A DNA stretch of 36,742 nt from Streptomyces sp. YIM 98790 (GTDB lineage Bacteria > Actinomycetota > Actinomycetes > Streptomycetales > Streptomycetaceae), in NCBI RefSeq assembly GCF_011421595.1, contig NZ_WTLH01000036.1:1-36742 (forward strand), in the 5' to 3' direction. The translations under genes and the position numbers were made by a program. The stretch's first letter is position 1. Every line of letters starts with the position of its first letter. Shown here piece after piece: positions 1 through 6,786 of this stretch. The notes beneath the pieces are model-generated. The model was given only the letters and a program-made list of their open reading frames with translations, was not told the DNA's origin and made no database searches.

Positions 1-204
1 GCCGGCGCCGGGGCCGGCGGGGCCGGCGGGGTCCGCGGCAGCGCCGTCCGCCGGCTGGGCGGCGAGCGGCAGGGTGGGGCGGTCGTCCTCCGCCGGCTGT
101 CCGGCAGGTGCCGGAAGGGGCGGCATATCGGCCGCCACGGCCCCGCATCCGGGGCACATCAGGGCGCCATTGAGATGGCGCCGGCAGGTTATGCAGTAAT
201 CCAC
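1..204 (-). CDS. SCO2400-type zinc-ribbon protein, N-terminal part
   Basis: Reading the minus strand from a GTG at 204 gives an open frame of 68 codons that runs off the left edge, so only the N-terminus is present. It begins M-D-Y-C-I-T-C-R-R-H-L-N-G and continues to C-P-G-C-G, giving two CxxC knuckles (C4/C7 and C17/C20) that would hold one structural zinc. A Pro/Ala/Gly-rich linker follows. This start is characteristic of a Streptomyces zinc-ribbon family usually annotated SCO2400 family, typically a soluble N-terminal ribbon, a disordered linker and a later membrane segment. The later parts lie outside the window. There is no strong Shine-Dalgarno upstream of the GTG. The molecular role of the family is unknown to me. 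Confidence 0.72.
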   Translation of the reverse strand, partial: MDYCITCRRHLNGALMCPGCGAVAADMPPLPAPAGQPAEDDRPTLPLAAQPADGAAADPAGPAGPGAG

Positions 205-320
205 GGCTGAGCGCGTCTCTCGGTGGGGGGACAGTACGGCGCAAGCGCTGCGGGGGCTGGGTCTCGGCAACACCTTAGGGGCGGAGCTCACAGAACAGAA
301 ACGGACGACACGCAGGTGGA

Positions 321-356
321 CAGGGGCCCCCGGAGTCGTCCGCCCCGGGGCCCCTG
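321..356 (-). terminator. Hairpin, probable terminator after the GH48 gene
   Basis: Arms CAGGGGCCCC (321-330) and GGGGCCCCTG (347-356) pair perfectly over 10 bp around a 16-nt loop that can add a small CGG/CCG stem. It lies about 150 nt past the GH48 stop and before the zinc-ribbon gene, directly after a G-poor CA-rich RNA segment. There is no U-tract, as is usual in Streptomyces. Confidence 0.55.
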
Positions 357-372
357 CCCTCAACTCACCCTT

Positions 373-468
373 TTCTGTTGTGTGTTTCTGTTGTGTGCGT
401 CCTTTGTTGTTCTGTTGTGTATGCGGTTGCGATGTTCAGTTGCGCTCTTCGGTTGCGATGTTGAGTTG
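373..468. repeat. T/G-rich direct-repeat tract
   Basis: Two 19-bp direct repeats (424-442 and 450-468) differ at one base and are spaced 26 bp apart. Next to them are three copies of TTCTGTTGTGTG (373-384, 386-397, and 410-421 with the last base changed). The tract is far less GC-rich than its surroundings. On the minus strand, the GH48 transcript sense, it reads as C/A-rich and almost G-free (ACACAACAGAA-like). It could be a Rho-loading (rut-like) segment before the 321-356 hairpin, or a tandem operator. The function is inferred only. Confidence 0.6.
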
Positions 469-502
469 TCGATCAGGAGCCAGGGACGACCGGTCGCCCG
501 GG

Positions 503-3175
503 TCACTCGCCGAAGAGGTCGGCGTACACGCCCATGGCGACCAGGATGTCGGACTGCGCCCAGAACCGGTGGTATTCGAACTCGGGCGCCGGCCCGCCGT
601 TCAGGTAGTCCTCGACCTTCTGCCAGTTCGGGTCGTCGTGGTAGAAGGTGCGCAGCGACTCGAAGGTCGCGCCCGGCTGGATCTGGTCACCGTTGGGCAT
701 GGTGCCGCTGAAGCCGGCCGGGATGTAGACCTCGTCGTCGAAGCGCTCGTAGTCCTCGCGCACCTCCGTCGTGGCGATGCCGATGTCGTCCATGTGGAAC
801 CACATGGCGTCCAGCAGGCCCTTGGCCGCGGCCTGCGCCTCGGTGTCGCCGCTGGCGGCGGCGTAGAAGGCGAGGGTGTTGGCGAAGGAGCCGGCCACGC
901 CGACGTCCTGGCTGGTGGACTCCACGGTCACGTGCAGGTTGTTGTTGGCACCCGGGTTGGCGGCGTTCCAGGTGTCCGGCGCGCCGGTCCAGGACAGGGT
1001 GGACGGGATGGCGAAGTCACCGTTGCTGCCGATGGTGGTCTCGCTCAGGGCCCAGTCGACCCACTTGTCCAGGACCTCGCCGGCCATCTGGTCGCCGGTG
1101 GAGTAGTAGTACTCCGCCAGCCGCTGCATGGACCACGCCTGGAAACCGAACCAGGTGTTGGACTCCGGGTCGTGGTAGACCGGGGCCTCGTCGTAGTACA
1201 TGCCGTAGAAGGTCGGGGTGCCGGACGGCGGAGTGCTGTAGTCGCCGCCCCAGCTGTTGGTGGCACCGCCGGCGATGCCGCCCTCGGCGGACTGCAGCCA
1301 GCGGTAGAACTCCACCTGGCGCTGGAGGCTGGTGCCCCAGTCCTGGTCCGCGGACGGGGAGTCGGGGATCAGGTCGGAGTCGGTGGACAGCACCCACGCG
1401 GCCATCGGGTTCTGGTACCCGAAGTGGGTGTGGCTGCTGCCGATCCGCCAGGCCCAGCCGGCGCTGCTGTCGGTGGCGCCGCCCCAGGCGTAGTACCAGG
1501 ACAGCAGGTAGTGCGCGCTGTTCTTGCCGGTGCCGGCGGGGCAGCTCGGGCTGGAGCAGCCGATCTGCTTGAAGTACTTGTCGAACATCGCGTAGCGGAG
1601 GTAGTCGCCCATCCGGGCGGCCTTCTCCACGGTGGCGGCGACGGCGGAGGCGTTGCCCTGCTCGGCGGCCCACTCCTTGGCCCAGTAGGCGGCCTGCACC
1701 GCGCGGGCGTCGGCGTCCGGGGCGTTGGTGTAGCGCCACTGCTCGGCGTAGCCGTCGTCGTCGATGAACAGGTCGAGGAAGCCGTTCGGCCCGCCGTAGT
1801 CGTAGTCGTCACACGACGGGTGCGGCACGGTCTCCCACACCGACTCCTGCTCGCCGCGCTGGAAGGTGTTGATGAAGGACGGGCCGTCGCTCTGCGGGCC
1901 GCCGGCGCACATGTTGCCCGGCTCGTTGCCGAAGCCGTACACGTTGTCCACGTCCTGCAGCCAGTGCATGCCGTAGATGTTGTCCGTGCCGTAGGTGGAG
2001 GACAGCTCGTTGGCCAGCGGGTCCTGGCCGACGGCCACATTGCCGTCCAGCGCCGACGGGTAGCCGCTCGGCTGCGGGTGCTCCGGCGCGTAGGTGGCCG
2101 GGCTGGACGGGTCGTAGAAGCTGTTCGTCGGCTGGTCGCCGGCGCCCGGGATCATGTACTGCTCCATCGTGGCCCAGGCGTCGTTGAACGGCTGCCAGTC
2201 GCCGGTGATCTTGCCGTACACGGCCTGCAGCCAGATCAGGTAGCTGTACGCCTCGGAGGTGGTCTCGTGACCGTGGTCCGGGGCCTCGACGATCAGGGTC
2301 TCCACCGCGTGGTAGGGGATGCCCTCGGGCGAGAAGTACCCGTTGGCCGGGTCCATCACCTTGTCGTACAGCTCCAGGAAGCGCTCCTCGTACTCGCTGT
2401 CCGCGGTGGTCCGCACGGTGGCCGTGACGGTGGCCGGCTCGTGGCCGGGCGCGGACGCGGTGATGACGGCGGAGCTGGCGGCGGAGGCCGAGGCGGACAG
2501 GGTGACCGTCTGCGGGACGTCCCAGTTCGCCGGGGTGAAGGTGAGCGACGAGCCGCCGGAGACGGTGATCCCGGTGTCACCGGAGGTGCGGGAGACCGAG
2601 ACCGTCACATTGCTGTCCGGCTGGTTGGACAGCCGCAGCCCGAAGGTGCCGGTCTCGCCCGGGGTGAGCGCGACCGAGGTGGGGCTGGCGATGACGGACG
2701 GGTCCTCCACCGGCTCCTCGCCGCAGGTGGTGCCGTTGACCGCGAACGAGGTCGGCGCTTCGTTGCTGCCCGAGTAGCTGAAGTTGGCGCCGAAGCCGGT
2801 GGAGGCGCCGGGCGCGATGGTGCCGTTCCAGGCCGCGTTCCGCACGGTGATGTTCTGACCCGACTGCGACCACTGGCCGCTCCAGCCCTGCTGCAGCTGC
2901 TGGTTGCCGGTGTAGCTGTAGGTGAGCGTCCAGCCGTCGATGGCCGAGGTCCCGGTGTTGCGGAGGGTCACGTTGGCCGTGAAGCCGGAGCCCCAGTCGT
3001 TGGCCGTGTAGTCGACCTCGCAGCCGAACTCGGCGGCCTGGGCGGAGCTGTTGAGCCCTCCGTGCAGCGCGAACGGAACGGCGAGAGCGGCCGAGGCCGC
3101 GATTGCCAGGCGGCGCCATCGGCGGCGCCTGGGCGGAGGCGATGCTCCGGGGGGAAGCTTTCTGCGGACACGCAT
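503..3175 (-). CDS. Secreted GH48 exocellulase (CBM2 - Ig-like - GH48)
   Basis: A processive exo-acting cellulase that releases cellobiose from chain ends, secreted by the general pathway. I chose ATG 3175 because AGGAGA lies 7 nt upstream; this gives 890 aa. Residues 1-48 are a basic, Arg-rich signal peptide with a hydrophobic core and an A-Q-A cleavage region. Residues 50-151 are a family 2 cellulose-binding module bounded by Cys, with conserved Trp. About 160-258 is an Ig/FN3-like spacer. From about 260 to the end is the GH48 catalytic domain with the signature HETTSEA. By family alignment Glu308 is the proton donor and Glu297 the nearby conserved acid. The gene is divergent from a GH6 cellulase and preceded by a TTGACG-N17-GATATT promoter with a perfect CebR box at the start of transcription, so it should be induced by cellobiose or cellotriose. 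Domain order matches other actinomycete GH48 enzymes. Confidence 0.95.
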   Translation of the reverse strand: MRVRRKLPPGASPPPRRRRWRRLAIAASAALAVPFALHGGLNSSAQAAEFGCEVDYTANDWGSGFTANVTLRNTGTSAIDGWTLTYSYTGNQQLQQGWSGQWSQSGQNITVRNAAWNGTIAPGASTGFGANFSYSGSNEAPTSFAVNGTTCGEEPVEDPSVIASPTSVALTPGETGTFGLRLSNQPDSNVTVSVSRTSGDTGITVSGGSSLTFTPANWDVPQTVTLSASASAASSAVITASAPGHEPATVTATVRTTADSEYEERFLELYDKVMDPANGYFSPEGIPYHAVETLIVEAPDHGHETTSEAYSYLIWLQAVYGKITGDWQPFNDAWATMEQYMIPGAGDQPTNSFYDPSSPATYAPEHPQPSGYPSALDGNVAVGQDPLANELSSTYGTDNIYGMHWLQDVDNVYGFGNEPGNMCAGGPQSDGPSFINTFQRGEQESVWETVPHPSCDDYDYGGPNGFLDLFIDDDGYAEQWRYTNAPDADARAVQAAYWAKEWAAEQGNASAVAATVEKAARMGDYLRYAMFDKYFKQIGCSSPSCPAGTGKNSAHYLLSWYYAWGGATDSSAGWAWRIGSSHTHFGYQNPMAAWVLSTDSDLIPDSPSADQDWGTSLQRQVEFYRWLQSAEGGIAGGATNSWGGDYSTPPSGTPTFYGMYYDEAPVYHDPESNTWFGFQAWSMQRLAEYYYSTGDQMAGEVLDKWVDWALSETTIGSNGDFAIPSTLSWTGAPDTWNAANPGANNNLHVTVESTSQDVGVAGSFANTLAFYAAASGDTEAQAAAKGLLDAMWFHMDDIGIATTEVREDYERFDDEVYIPAGFSGTMPNGDQIQPGATFESLRTFYHDDPNWQKVEDYLNGGPAPEFEYHRFWAQSDILVAMGVYADLFGE

Positions 3176-3237
3176 GCGCGTCTCTCCTTGCGGCTCAGGG
3201 GGGTGACAGGGAGCGTGGCGTGTGCATGGAAAACCAG

Positions 3238-3251
3238 TGGGAGCGCTCCCA
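3238..3251. promoter_or_regulatory. CebR operator of the GH48 gene
   Basis: TGGGAGCGCTCCCA is a perfect 14-bp palindrome identical to the known Streptomyces CebR box. It begins at the last base of the predicted -10 element of the GH48 promoter and covers the expected transcription start, so bound CebR would block initiation. Confidence 0.93.
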
Positions 3252-3279
3252 ATATCGAGGCATCGCATGCTCGCGTCAA
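3251..3279 (-). promoter_or_regulatory. Promoter of the GH48 gene
   Basis: On the minus strand TTGACG (3279-3274) and GATATT (3256-3251) are separated by 17 bp, close to the HrdB consensus. The CebR box follows immediately downstream, and the start codon is about 70 nt beyond the predicted transcription start. Confidence 0.65.
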
Positions 3280-3338
3280 TACTCTTGACGAAGACTCCGA
3301 CATACGGGCAGGTCAGCTATCAACTCTCGAACGGCCTC

Positions 3339-3368
3339 TTGGCATGGACCACTCAGAGGCGTTACGGT
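3339..3368 (+). promoter_or_regulatory. Promoter of the GH6 gene
   Basis: TTGGCA (3339-3344) and TACGGT (3363-3368) are 18 bp apart. The CebR box at 3381-3394 lies just downstream of the expected transcription start, fitting a roadblock or initiation block. Confidence 0.5.
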
Positions 3369-3380
3369 CCCTTCAACCAG

Positions 3381-3394
3381 TGGGAGCGGTTCCA
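3381..3394. promoter_or_regulatory. CebR operator of the GH6 gene
   Basis: TGGGAGCGGTTCCA matches the CebR palindrome at 12 of 14 positions. Its final A is the first base of an ATG (3394) in frame with the GH6 gene, and GGGAG within the box could act as a Shine-Dalgarno for that ATG. The geometry is the same as at bglC. Confidence 0.85.
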
Positions 3395-3444
3395 TGAACG
3401 TCAGGCGCCAGGGACGGCGCAACGCTGACATCGAGAGGACTGCA

Positions 3445-5307
3445 ATGAGCCGCACCAACCCCCCACCCCTGCGGCGGTTCCGGCCGGCGGCCGTACTCGC
3501 CGCGGGCGCGATGCTCGTCGGGGCGGCGGGCATCGGCCTGCTCCAGGGCAGCGCGTCCGCAGCCACCTTCGGGTGTGAAGTCAACTACTCGGCCAACGAC
3601 TGGGGTTCCGGTTTCACGGCCAACGTCGCCATCAAGAACGTCGGTGACACCGCCACCAGCAACTGGACGCTCACCTACAGCTACTCGGGCAACCAGCAGC
3701 TCCAGCAGGGCTGGAGCGGCCAGTGGTCGCAGTCGGGTCAGAACATCACCGTCCGCAACGAATCCTGGAACGCCGCGATTCCGGCCGGCGGCTCGGTGAG
3801 CATCGGAGCCAACTTCAGCTACTCCGGCAGCAACGCCGCCCCGACCTCGTTCGCGGTCAACGGCGTCACCTGTGACGGCACCGCGCAGACCACCGGCGGC
3901 ACCACCACCAACGGCGGCACCACCACGAACGGTGGCACCACCACGAACGGTGGCACCACCACCAACGGCGGCACCACCACCAACGGCGGCACCACCACCA
4001 ACGGCGGCACCACCGGCGGCAACGGCGGCCACGACCGGGTGGACAACCCGTACGTCAACTCCCCGGGCACCTACGTGAACCCGGAATGGTCCGCCAACGC
4101 CCGTTCCGAGCCGGGCGGCTCCCGGATCGCCGACCTGCCGACCTTCGTCTGGATGGACCGGATCGCCGCCATCCACGGCTCCGGCCAGGCCGCCGACCGC
4201 ACCATGGGTCTGAAGGACCACCTGGACGAGGCCGTCGAGCAGGCCGCCGGCCGGGACGGCTTCGTCTTCCAGGTCGTCATCTACAACCTGCCCGGCCGTG
4301 ACTGTGCGGCGCTCGCCTCCAACGGCGAACTCGGGCCGGAGGAGCTCGACCGGTACAAGACCGAGTACATCGACGTCATCGCCGGCATCCTGGACGACCC
4401 GGCCTACGAGGACCTCCGGATCGTCACGATCATCGAGATCGACTCCCTGCCGAACCTCATCACCAACACCACCGACCGTGGTGATGCCGGCACGGAGATG
4501 TGCGACACGATGAAGGCGAACGGCAACTACGTGAAGGGCGTCGGTTACGCCCTGAACAAGCTGGGTGACGTCCCGAACGTCTACAACTACATCGACGCCG
4601 CGCACCACGGCTGGATCGGCTGGGACGACAACTTCACTGCCACCGCCCAGATCATGCTGGAGGCCGCCAACGCCGAAGGCGCGACCGTGGACGACGTGCA
4701 CGGCTTCATCACCAACACGGCCAACTTCAGCCCCACGGTGGAGCCGTACTACTCCATCACCGACTCCGTCAACGGCACCTCCGTCCGTCAGTCGTCGTGG
4801 GTTGACTGGAACCAGTACGTCGATGAGCAGTCCTTCGCCCAGGCATTCCGCCAGGAGCTGGTCCGCACCGGCTTCAACAGCGGCATCGGCATGCTGATCG
4901 ACACCTCCCGCAACGGCTGGGGCGGCCCGGACCGTCCCAGTGGTCCCGGCCCGAACACCAGCGTGGACGACTTCGTGGACGGCTCCCGGATCGACAAGCG
5001 CATCCACAAGGGCAACTGGTGCAACCAGAGCGGTGCCGGTCTGGGCGAGCGCCCGACGACCGCTCCGGCCTCCGGTATCGACGCCTACGTCTGGGCCAAG
5101 CCTCCGGGGGAGTCGGACGGCTCCAGCCGGGAGATCCCGAACGACGAGGGCAAGGGCTTCGACCGGATGTGTGACCCGACCTACGAGGGCAACGCCCGCA
5201 ACGGCAACAGCATGTCCGGTGCCCTGCCGGACGCCCCCGTCTCCGGTCACTGGTTCTCGGCCCAGTTCCAGGAGCTGATGGCGAACGCCTACCCGCCCCT
5301 GAGCTGA
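3445..5307 (+). CDS. Secreted GH6 cellobiohydrolase (CBM2 - GGTTTN linker - GH6)
   Basis: An inverting cellulase that complements GH48 on crystalline cellulose. I chose ATG 3445 because GAGAGG lies 6 nt upstream and the product (620 aa) starts with a normal signal peptide (residues 1-39, cleavage after A-S-A). An in-frame ATG at 3394, fused to the CebR box, would add 17 residues. Residues 42-143 are a CBM2 nearly identical in part to that of GH48. Residues 151-192 are seven GGTTTN repeats as linker. About 205-620 is a large GH6 domain of the exo (Cel6B) type, with NLPGRDC at 287-293, the acid Asp339 in I-E-I-D-S-L-P-N and Asp564 in W-A-K-P-P-G-E-S-D as likely base (positions from family alignment). 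The gene is controlled by its own CebR box and ends at a strong terminator. Confidence 0.95.
   Translation: MSRTNPPPLRRFRPAAVLAAGAMLVGAAGIGLLQGSASAATFGCEVNYSANDWGSGFTANVAIKNVGDTATSNWTLTYSYSGNQQLQQGWSGQWSQSGQNITVRNESWNAAIPAGGSVSIGANFSYSGSNAAPTSFAVNGVTCDGTAQTTGGTTTNGGTTTNGGTTTNGGTTTNGGTTTNGGTTTNGGTTGGNGGHDRVDNPYVNSPGTYVNPEWSANARSEPGGSRIADLPTFVWMDRIAAIHGSGQAADRTMGLKDHLDEAVEQAAGRDGFVFQVVIYNLPGRDCAALASNGELGPEELDRYKTEYIDVIAGILDDPAYEDLRIVTIIEIDSLPNLITNTTDRGDAGTEMCDTMKANGNYVKGVGYALNKLGDVPNVYNYIDAAHHGWIGWDDNFTATAQIMLEAANAEGATVDDVHGFITNTANFSPTVEPYYSITDSVNGTSVRQSSWVDWNQYVDEQSFAQAFRQELVRTGFNSGIGMLIDTSRNGWGGPDRPSGPGPNTSVDDFVDGSRIDKRIHKGNWCNQSGAGLGERPTTAPASGIDAYVWAKPPGESDGSSREIPNDEGKGFDRMCDPTYEGNARNGNSMSGALPDAPVSGHWFSAQFQELMANAYPPLS
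3895..4020 (+). repeat. 18-bp tandem repeat encoding the GGTTTN linker
   Basis: Seven consecutive 18-bp units with few synonymous differences encode Gly-Gly-Thr-Thr-Thr-Asn. The array lies in frame between CBM2 and GH6 and should vary in copy number by slippage without disrupting the reading frame. Confidence 0.9.
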
Positions 5308-5338
5308 CGTGACCTGACCTGACGGTCAGTCCTTCAAC

Positions 5339-5378
5339 GGAACCCCCGGCCCTCGCTTCCCCCAGGGCCGGGGGTTCC
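5339..5378 (+). terminator. Terminator of the GH6 gene
   Basis: A perfect 15-bp stem, GGAACCCCCGGCCCT (5339-5353) with AGGGCCGGGGGTTCC (5364-5378), encloses a 10-nt loop 31 bp after the GH6 stop. It would also insulate the convergent cas6e gene. Confidence 0.88.
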
Positions 5379-5512
5379 GCCTTGCGCGCATCCGCGCCGT
5401 CTCCGCGACTCTCCGCGCCGTCGCCCACCGCCCTCCGTTCCCCGGGCCCCGGGCCCCGTCGTCCTGCCACTGTGCCGCCGTGCCGCCGGGGCCCCCACAC
5501 GGCCGGGGAGAT

Positions 5513-6214
5513 TCAGTCCGGAGGGCTGAGGGTCATCAGACCGCAGCCGTAGCCGCGGGCGCGGCCGAGCCCGTGGGTGAGGGTGCGGCGGAAGGCGTCC
5601 GGGTCGGCGATCTCCAGCCGGCCGTCGTAGGTGACGGTCAGCAGCGTGACCGGCCGGTCGTTCCTGCGGCGGCTGAAGACCAGAGCGCGGCGGCCGCGGA
5701 CGACGACCCGCGGGGTGCCCGGGTCGCCGCCGGCCGCCGGGACGACCCGGAAGCCCGCGGCCTCCTGCCGCCTGAGCAGCCAGGAGACCTGGTGCGCCGG
5801 GGTGACGTGCGCGGTCCTCCTCGTCGGCTCCCCCGGTCTGCGGCGCACGCTGTGCACCGGGTTGGCGGTGAGGCGGAAGTCCCAGTGCTCGCCGGAGGAG
5901 AGGCGGTGCAGGAAGGGGGCGTAGTCGCAGGTGCTCCAGCCCGGGGCCTCGGAGGCGGGCCACCCGGCCTGTTCCACGAGGTGGGTGAGGTCGGGCTGGT
6001 ACGGGCTGGTGAGGCAGAGGGTGACATGGGCCTTGGCATCCCGGTCCAGCCGCCACAGGACGCGGGGCGCGTCGGGGGCGCCGGGGGCGCCGGGGGCGCC
6101 GGGCAGGATCTCGGCGAACGAGGACATCACGGCCGCGTGCAGCACCTGCGGAGAAGCGAGCAGCCGGCGGGCGCCGGTGCGGGCGGTGTTGATACGGAAG
6201 CGGGTCAGATACAT
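5513..6214 (-). CDS. cas6e: Orphan Cas6e/Cse3 (CasE) CRISPR RNA endoribonuclease
   Basis: In type I-E CRISPR systems this protein cuts pre-crRNA at the repeat hairpin and stays bound in Cascade. ATG 6214 gives 233 aa starting M-Y-L-T-R-F-R-I-N, the standard Cse3 opening; a GTG/ATG further upstream would add an uncharacteristic Cys/Arg-rich tail. His26 in V-L-H-A-A-V matches the catalytic His26 of the Thermus enzyme, and the C-terminal glycine-rich loop R-A-R-G-Y-G-C-G-L-M-T-L is present, so both ends of the tandem ferredoxin-like fold look intact. A short GAP repeat sits in a surface loop near residue 40. No other cas gene or repeat-spacer array is present in the window; the neighbours are a cellulase (convergent) and beta-propeller genes. 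The ribosome-binding site is weak. It may be a remnant, a protein serving a CRISPR locus elsewhere, or one adapted to another RNA. Confidence 0.88.
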   Translation of the reverse strand: MYLTRFRINTARTGARRLLASPQVLHAAVMSSFAEILPGAPGAPGAPDAPRVLWRLDRDAKAHVTLCLTSPYQPDLTHLVEQAGWPASEAPGWSTCDYAPFLHRLSSGEHWDFRLTANPVHSVRRRPGEPTRRTAHVTPAHQVSWLLRRQEAAGFRVVPAAGGDPGTPRVVVRGRRALVFSRRRNDRPVTLLTVTYDGRLEIADPDAFRRTLTHGLGRARGYGCGLMTLSPPD

Positions 6215-6253
6215 CAGGTGGTTCCAGCAGGTTCGTCGGACGGTGGGGCGGCA

Positions 6254-6273
6254 TGTGCCGGCCGGCCGGCACA
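6254..6273. promoter_or_regulatory. Perfect 20-bp palindrome in the cas6e leader
   Basis: TGTGCCGGCCGGCCGGCACA is a perfect palindrome 40 bp upstream of the cas6e ATG. It could be a DNA operator, or a hairpin in the cas6e 5' leader. The role is unknown. Confidence 0.45.
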
Positions 6274-6693
6274 CGGATCGGGGACGTCGGCGAAAGCGGG
6301 GGGCGGTCGCACACTGCGCCGTCGGCCGGGGTTCGCAGCAGCGACCGGACGACCTTCAACTCTTGAACGTGCGGAGTCCGCGGCGGCGGTCCGGGGCGGG
6401 CCGCGGCAGCCGCCCCGGACTCCGCGGATGCCCGGTTCGGCCGGTTATGCCGCCCGTGGGGGCGGTCCCGGTTCCGCGGCTTCCCGGCAATGTCCCGGGG
6501 CCCTGTGCGCCGGATGTCGCCGAATTGTTGCCGAAGCGGCTTGGGCACCCCTGGGCTCCCGGGCGGCCGGGACGGCTGCGAACGCGTCTTCGCGCATGCG
6601 ACACATTCAAGCGGTGCCCGGTGATCACCCGGACGAAAACCGGAATTCCGCTCCCCCGGCAGGCGTCGGCCGCTACTGTCCGGTCCGGCTGTG

Positions 6694-6727
6694 CCCGTGG
6701 GCCCGGCGGGCCCGCCGGGCCCACGGG
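6694..6727. terminator. 34-bp perfect palindrome, probable terminator of the beta-propeller operon
   Basis: Two 17-bp arms (6694-6710 and 6711-6727) are exact reverse complements with no spacer, all G/C except one T-A pair in each arm. The palindrome lies 60 nt past the stop of the minus-strand beta-propeller gene, and as RNA would form an extremely stable stem. Confidence 0.6.
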
Positions 6728-6786
6728 GTCCACGGGGCGTCACGCCGGAGGGCCCGGCCCCGGGGCGGCGGGCCGGGGGCGGTCCC

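Larger units (their letters stand above)
205..502. other. Intergenic region downstream of the GH48 gene
   Basis: No gene is supported in these 298 bp. The region separates the GH48 stop from the zinc-ribbon gene, both on the minus strand. It contains a GC-rich hairpin (321-356) and a T/G-rich repeated tract (373-468), listed separately. A reading frame on the plus strand here has shadow-like composition and no ribosome-binding site. Confidence 0.7.
2844..3752. repeat. 65-bp inverted repeat within the two CBM2 coding segments
   Basis: The stretch 2844-2908 (minus-strand sense) and 3688-3752 (plus-strand sense) are the same 65-bp sequence with a single mismatch. They encode an identical [12 protein letters not shown] stretch in the CBM2 of the GH48 and GH6 enzymes. 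Because the genes are divergent, the copies form inverted repeats flanking about 780 bp that hold both promoters and both signal peptides. This is seen directly; recent gene conversion or duplication is the inferred cause. Confidence 0.85.
6215..6786. other. 572-bp intergenic region upstream of cas6e
   Basis: No gene is supported. The region holds a 20-bp palindrome (6254-6273), an 11-bp stem pairing 6389-6399 with 6410-6420 plus an alternative pairing of 6373-6380 with 6416-6423, and the large 6694-6727 palindrome. I looked specifically for a repeat-spacer array for Cas6e and found none. Reading frames here have shadow-type composition. Confidence 0.6.

Noticed and set aside
380..3397. 1005-codon plus-strand frame over the GH48 gene
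   Set aside because: It is antisense to a clear CBM2-GH48 protein, rich in Arg/Val/Gly, with no recognisable domain: a GC-bias shadow.
6215..6786. Possible CRISPR array next to cas6e
   Set aside because: No unit of about 29 bp recurs with regular spacers; only isolated palindromes are present.
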